From Rheinheimera aquimaris (GTDB lineage Bacteria > Pseudomonadota > Gammaproteobacteria > Enterobacterales > Alteromonadaceae): a stretch of 64,000 nucleotides of DNA. The stretch's first letter is position 1. Each line of letters begins with the position of its first letter. Below the pieces are notes generated by a model. It searched no databases. It saw only the letters and a program-made list of their open reading frames with translations, and was not told the DNA's origin. Shown piece by piece: positions 60,301-64,000 of this stretch. The stretch is taken from NCBI RefSeq assembly GCF_020531985.1, contig NZ_JAJAVQ010000001.1:558001-622000 (forward strand). Direction: 5' to 3'. The position numbers and the translations under genes were made by a program.

Positions 60301-63154
60301 CAATAAATTCCAGCTCACGGCTTTGTTGCTTTTTCAGATAATTCAGGCTGCCGTCCGCTTTTACCCCGACTAAAGCACTAAGCGGCGACAACAAGGCACT
60401 GCTGACGCTTTTCACGCTGCGACCGCCGCCGCTGTCAAAACCTTCAGTGTGCAACAATAAACGGTAAGTACCGCCACTGTATTGCTCAAGCGGCAATGCA
60501 AAACTGGCTTTGCCATCTGCATCGGTCTGCTGCTCAGGCAGCGTCTGTTTTACAGCGGCAGTTTTTATCTGCTCATCCTGCGGCGCTAAAAAACGATACT
60601 GCGGGTACTCGTCAAAACCGAAGCTTACCGGCATCAGTTCAAAACGGGCCGTTACCCGCCGCTGCTGCGCCGGTGTGCCGAACAGATTGTCCAACTGCAC
60701 CCATGCCTGAAGGTTCACCGGTGACAACCAGCCTGGTGCCGTGCCGCCACTCGTCTGGTTAAAACGGCTGCTTATTTTCAGCGTATCAGGCTGAAACTCT
60801 TCAACTGAAAAGCTGACCGATCCCAAATAACGTGCAGTATTACCCTTGTTATCCAATAAACTAATGCTGGCATTGTAATCGCCGGTATCGCTGCTTGGCT
60901 GCGTATCTAACGTAAAGGTATGCAGACCGCGGCCAGTTAAACTGAAGTTTTGCTGATAAAAAGTGGTGCCCCGCGGGCCCTGCACCTGAATTTTCAGCGG
61001 CAGCTTCTGTGGCGCTGCGGCTAAATCATTCTGGCGGATAATAGCCGCCAGTTGCACCTGCTCTCCCGGGCGATAGATACCACGGTCACTGAACATATAA
61101 GCACTGAGTGCGCTGCTGCTTTGTTCATCCTGATAGCGACCACTGGTGTTAAATTTAGAGTAATCGAGTTGACGGCTGTACCTATCATACGGAATGAAAC
61201 TGCTGTCTGTTTTACCATCACGGCTATGGCTAACCAGATACACGGTTGGCTGACGCTCACGCTGCATACCACGTGTTTTCGCAAGCTCTACAGTGCCTTG
61301 GTTGTTTGTTGTGCCCTCAAGCACAGCGACACCGTTTTTACCCAGTAGCTGTACTTTCGCACCTGCCACCGGTTTACCAGTTGCCAGTGACATTACAAAT
61401 ACCTGCTGGCTGCTGTCGCTGTTATGTTTAACTAACAACCCCAAATCACTGACCAATACAACGCGCTTATCCAGCTGTTCGCCTTCATCCTTTGGCCGCG
61501 CCGGATTAAACTCAGATAACTGAATAAAAAACATGCCCATACCGGCTTTTTCCAGATAGGGCTTTAAATCCAGCGCCAGATAATTCGCCTGTTTGGCGTG
61601 GCTGTTGGCCAGCGTGAAGGTTTTCTCGTATACGCTACTGATGTTGCTTTCATCAAAGTTATAGTTCTGAAAATATGGCTGGCTGATATCGCCACCGGTT
61701 TGGCTGATAAAATGATTCAGCTGATCGGGTAACAGCTTAAACAATCTGGCTCTGACACCCTTTACTCCGCGGCTTAACAGCTGCAGCTTTTGCTCACCGC
61801 TTAGTGTCAACAGCGCGCCTTCACCGCTTAACCTGGCTTCTTTCGGATATTGCGGCGCTTGCACGACAGCACGATATTCGCGGCCAAGCACAAAATCACC
61901 AGCCGATTTCAAGCCCTCAGGCACACTGACAAACAGGCTGTGGCCCGGCGGTAAATCCAGTTTAATACTAAAGCTGTTATCTGCCGGTTCAGGAGTCGGC
62001 ATCAGCTCAAATTGCAGCAGGTTACTACGTTGTAATGTATCGCTGGTTACTTCGCCAACTGACCAGTAATAAGAATTACGCCACGAGTGTTTTGGCAGTG
62101 CATAGAGTTTCAGCTTATTTTGCAGCTCAGTGCGGCTGATGCGGTCAGTAAGGCTTAGCAGCAACATCTGCTCAGGCTCTAGCTCGGGCGAGCGGACAAT
62201 ATCGGCACGCAGCTCATCTACCTTTAAAAAGCTGCGTTTATCCGGCACCAGCAGTTGTTCGGTTAACGTATTATCCGTCAGCCCGTTGCCATGCTGTGCT
62301 TTTACACCTTTTTTCAGCTCAAGCGTCAAATACTGCTCATGCTCGGGTAAGGTTAACGCCTCTGACTGCGCATACAGTTCGCGGCCGGTTTTATCGGCGG
62401 TAAGCGTAAATTCAAGCTGAGCAGGTTTAGTGTCGTGGTCACTGCCATCTTCACGCATCACTATAGACAACTTTTGCTTAGCCTGCGCTAAATCAACCGG
62501 ATGGCTGAAGTTAATTGTGGCCACCACTTGCCGGGTGCCGGGTTCAGCCGGGTGCTGATAAAACCGCAAGCGGTTTACTTCTGCCGTCAACGGCTGACTG
62601 ATGAACTGATACTGCTGCTGTGCCAGCAGAATATCGCGGGCAAAAATGTCTTTACTGAACGTCACTTCATAGTGCTGGCCAGCCGGCCACGCTTGCTCTG
62701 GCATAAATACCAGACTGTTTTCATCCTGCCACAGCCATTTACCTTCGACCTGTGGTTTAAGGCTTACCCCCTCTGTTAACACTTCACCGATAAGATCCAG
62801 CCGGGCAGCTGAAAGCTGGGGCGCCGGCATTATTTGTTGGTTATGCCGGCTAAAATCATAACTAAAGCGCAGCGTTACCGGCGTGGGCTGCTCAATATTA
62901 TCCTGATAGTAACCCAGCTCTGGCCCTTCAATATTGGCTAGCACTTTTAATGGCTTTGGTAATTGCTGGTAGTAATACACGCCCCCTGCTACACCCGCCA
63001 GTATTAAAAGCAGCAACAGTGTTATCCCGCTGAATTTTGCCGGTTCCGACCTGGCATAATTGCGTAATTGGCGCAGCCAGTGCGGCGCAGTCCAGTTTAC
63101 CGAGCCGAACACGGCGTTTAGCAGTTTGCTAAAAGATGATGCAGAGGCAGACAT
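57308..63154 (-). CDS. yfhM: Alpha-2-macroglobulin family protein, YfhM-type
   Basis: 1948 residues, much longer than the 1653-residue E. coli protein. A cytoplasmic stretch precedes a membrane helix at about 40-62 (ITLLLLLILAGVAGGVYYY), so it is inner-membrane anchored without a lipobox. Macroglobulin-like domains follow. The thioester motif is intact: GCTEQ with Cys at about 1484. The alpha-helical complement-like domain lies after it. Bacterial A2M traps proteases that breach the outer membrane, and partner PbpC repairs the wall. AAGGA lies 6 nt before the ATG. Confidence 0.94.
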   Translation of the reverse strand: MSASASSFSKLLNAVFGSVNWTAPHWLRQLRNYARSEPAKFSGITLLLLLILAGVAGGVYYYQQLPKPLKVLANIEGPELGYYQDNIEQPTPVTLRFSYDFSRHNQQIMPAPQLSAARLDLIGEVLTEGVSLKPQVEGKWLWQDENSLVFMPEQAWPAGQHYEVTFSKDIFARDILLAQQQYQFISQPLTAEVNRLRFYQHPAEPGTRQVVATINFSHPVDLAQAKQKLSIVMREDGSDHDTKPAQLEFTLTADKTGRELYAQSEALTLPEHEQYLTLELKKGVKAQHGNGLTDNTLTEQLLVPDKRSFLKVDELRADIVRSPELEPEQMLLLSLTDRISRTELQNKLKLYALPKHSWRNSYYWSVGEVTSDTLQRSNLLQFELMPTPEPADNSFSIKLDLPPGHSLFVSVPEGLKSAGDFVLGREYRAVVQAPQYPKEARLSGEGALLTLSGEQKLQLLSRGVKGVRARLFKLLPDQLNHFISQTGGDISQPYFQNYNFDESNISSVYEKTFTLANSHAKQANYLALDLKPYLEKAGMGMFFIQLSEFNPARPKDEGEQLDKRVVLVSDLGLLVKHNSDSSQQVFVMSLATGKPVAGAKVQLLGKNGVAVLEGTTNNQGTVELAKTRGMQRERQPTVYLVSHSRDGKTDSSFIPYDRYSRQLDYSKFNTSGRYQDEQSSSALSAYMFSDRGIYRPGEQVQLAAIIRQNDLAAAPQKLPLKIQVQGPRGTTFYQQNFSLTGRGLHTFTLDTQPSSDTGDYNASISLLDNKGNTARYLGSVSFSVEEFQPDTLKISSRFNQTSGGTAPGWLSPVNLQAWVQLDNLFGTPAQQRRVTARFELMPVSFGFDEYPQYRFLAPQDEQIKTAAVKQTLPEQQTDADGKASFALPLEQYSGGTYRLLLHTEGFDSGGGRSVKSVSSALLSPLSALVGVKADGSLNYLKKQQSRELEFIAIDNSLQQIGLSQLTLKLVEKRPVSSLVKQKDGTYQYQSIVQEVVLNEAPFAIDATGSRYTVPTTDAGDFELQLSQADQLLGKVAFSVAGAGNISAMLEKDAALSVKLDKADYKAGDWIELNITAPYTGSGLISIESNKVHAFSWFTASTTSSIQRIKLPEGIEGNAYINVSFVRGSDSDALFVSPLSYAVVPFNIDRSKRQLDISLVVPQEVRPGKAFTLGYKTNHAADLLLYGVDEGILQVAAYDLPDPLSHYLQKRALQVRSMQMLDLLLPEFSALQRQLAGVGGDTERRALAAAMMLNKNLNPFARRADQPGVFWLGKLSASAELATTEVTLPASFSGNVKVMAIAVGDDALGATSKDLRVRGPFVLTPDVLQSAAPGDEFDVSVAVANGLKGSGNNASIKVSLALPDTITAVSPLQQQLSISENSEQIARFRVKAGEVPGEASMSFTASYQQGNLQEVANRSVSLSIRPASSYESTLQAGFADKGPVRLNTRYPLYPQFAELSVSASANPLVLAESFTRYLEQYPHGCTEQVVSQVFPWIGLVQQKSYQAQWPALNDKFAVLIQKLAQRQQSDGGFSFWPGGYSSADFPSIYVMHFLLAAREQGLAVPDYLYQQGLEYLRGVARLSGANLYQARLRANAIYLLTRSGEVTTNYLTELHERLEKQHKQAWQNDLAAIYMAASYQLLQKPELAQGLLSGYRLGKVSVLQSGYLARSSAPLPAFANPSFQSQLSLDAQYVYLLSQHFPQRAKALDGEQILQLLQPVFSGQYNTIAAAYSVLALSAYGQLQNGSSEGQVTFYQLDGQGNRSELAPADNSSATPVAHFTAAAEKILIESNEQLFYALSEAGFAKQPATQAVANQLEIVRDYLNAEGKVVTQARQGDELTVRLRLRSLTDSWHNNIAVVDLLPAGFSVVRSSVPRQQGRWRADYVDIREDRIVYYAGFGPQLTELQYKVKVTAAGDFMLPTASAESMYDRTVFTSTAAGRFVVEPASP

Positions 63155-63301
63155 AACCAGTCCTTGTTAACGGGGGTTCCGCCGGCGAGTATAACCGGCG
63201 AAAATTAATCACTGATGAACTATAGCATTTTGATCTGGCACACTAAATCATCTGCTGTCGCCGCTTAGCGGATGACGACTACGGCTTTATAAAAGATAAA
63301 A

Positions 63302-63334
63302 AAATGATAAAAATGTTATCTGCATTTATCATTT
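63302..63334. promoter_or_regulatory. Perfect 10-bp inverted repeat between yfhM and the small exported protein gene
   Basis: AAATGATAAA (63302-63311), 13-nt spacer, TTTATCATTT (63325-63334). The spacer overlaps a second small dyad, GATAA-AAATG-TTATC (63306-63320). It lies in the 260-nt divergent region. It resembles an AT-rich operator but does not clearly fit Fur, ArgR or TyrR consensus. Confidence 0.4.
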
Positions 63335-63414
63335 GACCGCTTCTTCTTTCCAATGTTGACTGGGTGTGCTGTACGCAAAACAACCAAGGTTCACATAATA
63401 TAAAAGGAAATACC

Positions 63415-63771
63415 ATGAAGAAGATTATTGCTGCAGGCTTATTATTGTTATCCGGTTCGGCTTTTTCTGCACAAATGGAGTGCATGGTTGATACCGCGGC
63501 CTATGATGAATGGTCTGTCGGCCAGTGCATGTCGTTTGAGTACACTATGGACTACGCGCCTAATGACGCTATCTGGCGTATCACCAATCTGACTAAACCT
63601 GTATCGTCAGTCATCTGGTCAGAAAAAACAACTGGCTGCGATTCAACAGCTACCTATTGTACCAAAGCAATAAAGCCTTATATTTTCCATTTAGGTAAGG
63701 CTACTATTTTGTATACAGATGGTACCTATGAAGTTGTTCAGGCAACAGCACAGTTTGAAACCGGTTTCTAA
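63415..63771 (+). CDS. Small exported four-cysteine protein of unknown function
   Basis: 118 residues. Signal peptide MKKIIAAGLLLLSGSAFSA gives a mature protein of about 99 residues. It has four cysteines (MECMV, GQCMS, TGCDS, TYCTK), which could form two disulfides. The composition is Tyr/Thr-rich with alternating hydrophobic residues, suggesting a beta-fold. I do not recognise the family. AAAAGGAAA before the ATG is a strong ribosome-binding site. Confidence 0.8.
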   Translation: MKKIIAAGLLLLSGSAFSAQMECMVDTAAYDEWSVGQCMSFEYTMDYAPNDAIWRITNLTKPVSSVIWSEKTTGCDSTATYCTKAIKPYIFHLGKATILYTDGTYEVVQATAQFETGF

Positions 63772-63808
63772 CTAAATACTGGCAGCCCCCGGTTACAAGC
63801 GGGTGCTG

Positions 63809-64000
63809 TCATCCCTCCCTGCAGTTAAAGGTATGCAGCGGTAGATACCGCACAGCACCTTCAATATTCAAAGACTGATAAAGCGCAAACTCGCTGACAA
63901 CGATGCTTAGCGGCAGCACCTGCTGCGGAAACCCCTCCGGTACCGATACGTGACGCAGCAGTGTGACATGAGGCCGGTAACCATCGTGGATCTCGTTAAA
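63809..64000 (-). CDS. thpR: RNA 2',3'-cyclic phosphodiesterase ThpR/LigT, 3' part
   Basis: The last 64 codons are in the window; the 5' part lies beyond the right edge. Read on the minus strand: DGYRPHVTLLRHV, holding the second HxTx motif (HVTL), then VSEFALYQSLN and VRYLPLHTFN before the stop. This is the C-terminal half of a 2H phosphoesterase (2'-5' RNA ligase family). The first HxTx motif is expected outside the window. Confidence 0.85.
   Translation of the reverse strand, partial: FNEIHDGYRPHVTLLRHVSVPEGFPQQVLPLSIVVSEFALYQSLNIEGAVRYLPLHTFNCREG

Noticed and set aside
63302-63334. The AT-rich inverted repeat as a Fur box
   Set aside because: The match to the 19-bp Fur consensus is poor in every register tried.
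63783-63808. Hairpin CAGC-C-CCCG/CGGG-T-GCTG between the small gene and thpR as a terminator
   Set aside because: It has an internal mismatch and no U-tract on either side; too weak to call.

Overview
The window looks like a chromosomal stretch of a marine or freshwater gammaproteobacterium, most likely in the Alteromonadales (Rheinheimera/Arsukibacterium/Alishewanella-like). This placement is an inference. It rests on the gene families present (HflD-PurB, RoxA, Epd-Pgk-Fba, ClpS-CspD, a MetJ-type site before metK, a TtpC-type TonB2 cluster, monomeric isocitrate dehydrogenase, PrsR) and on the moderate GC content. Gene density is high. I see no tRNA, rRNA, insertion sequence, prophage or CRISPR array, and both ends cut through genes.

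Layout. 1-1.9 kb: a beta-propeller sensor running off the left edge. 2.1-8 kb: trxB and an N-degron block (aat, bpt, infA, clpA, clpS, cspD) holding both N-terminal Leu transferases and the ClpAS adaptor/unfoldase. 8-16 kb: icd, then rluE-nudJ-mnmA-hflD-purB-roxA, largely RNA and ribosome modification. 16-20 kb: a DUF4826 protein, a leucine-dehydrogenase-like enzyme, a patatin lipase and a PrsR-type sigma54 activator. 20-25.3 kb: a six-gene TonB2 energising operon (DUF3450, ttpC, exbB, exbD, tonB, TPR). 25.5-31 kb: tkt, epd, pgk, fba. 31-34 kb: metK behind a MetJ box, then an AbgT transporter.

34-42 kb: rsmE-gshB-yqgE-ruvX-DUF1653, a small superinfection-immunity-like membrane protein, a LytS/LytTR two-component pair, a SpoU methyltransferase, rlmJ and an S1/P1 nuclease. 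42-49 kb: a SOS mutagenesis cassette (imuA-imuB-dnaE2) with a textbook LexA box; two hydrolase genes follow so closely that they may be read with it. 49-55 kb: a small LPPG-repeat exported protein, rlmC, an S9 peptidase and egtB-egtD (ergothioneine). 55-63 kb: pbpC and a very large alpha-2-macroglobulin gene. 63-64 kb: a small exported cysteine protein and the 3' end of a 2'-5' RNA ligase/cyclic phosphodiesterase gene.

Most of the window is conserved housekeeping. I did not find a clearly undescribed multi-gene system. The points that most deserve a second look are the possible extension of the SOS operon into two hydrolases, the PrsR regulator with no visible partner, the terminator placed 10 nt before the epd start codon, the compact N-degron locus, and several strong unassigned inverted repeats in leaders (cspD, abgT, rlmC, and the 63.3 kb intergenic region).
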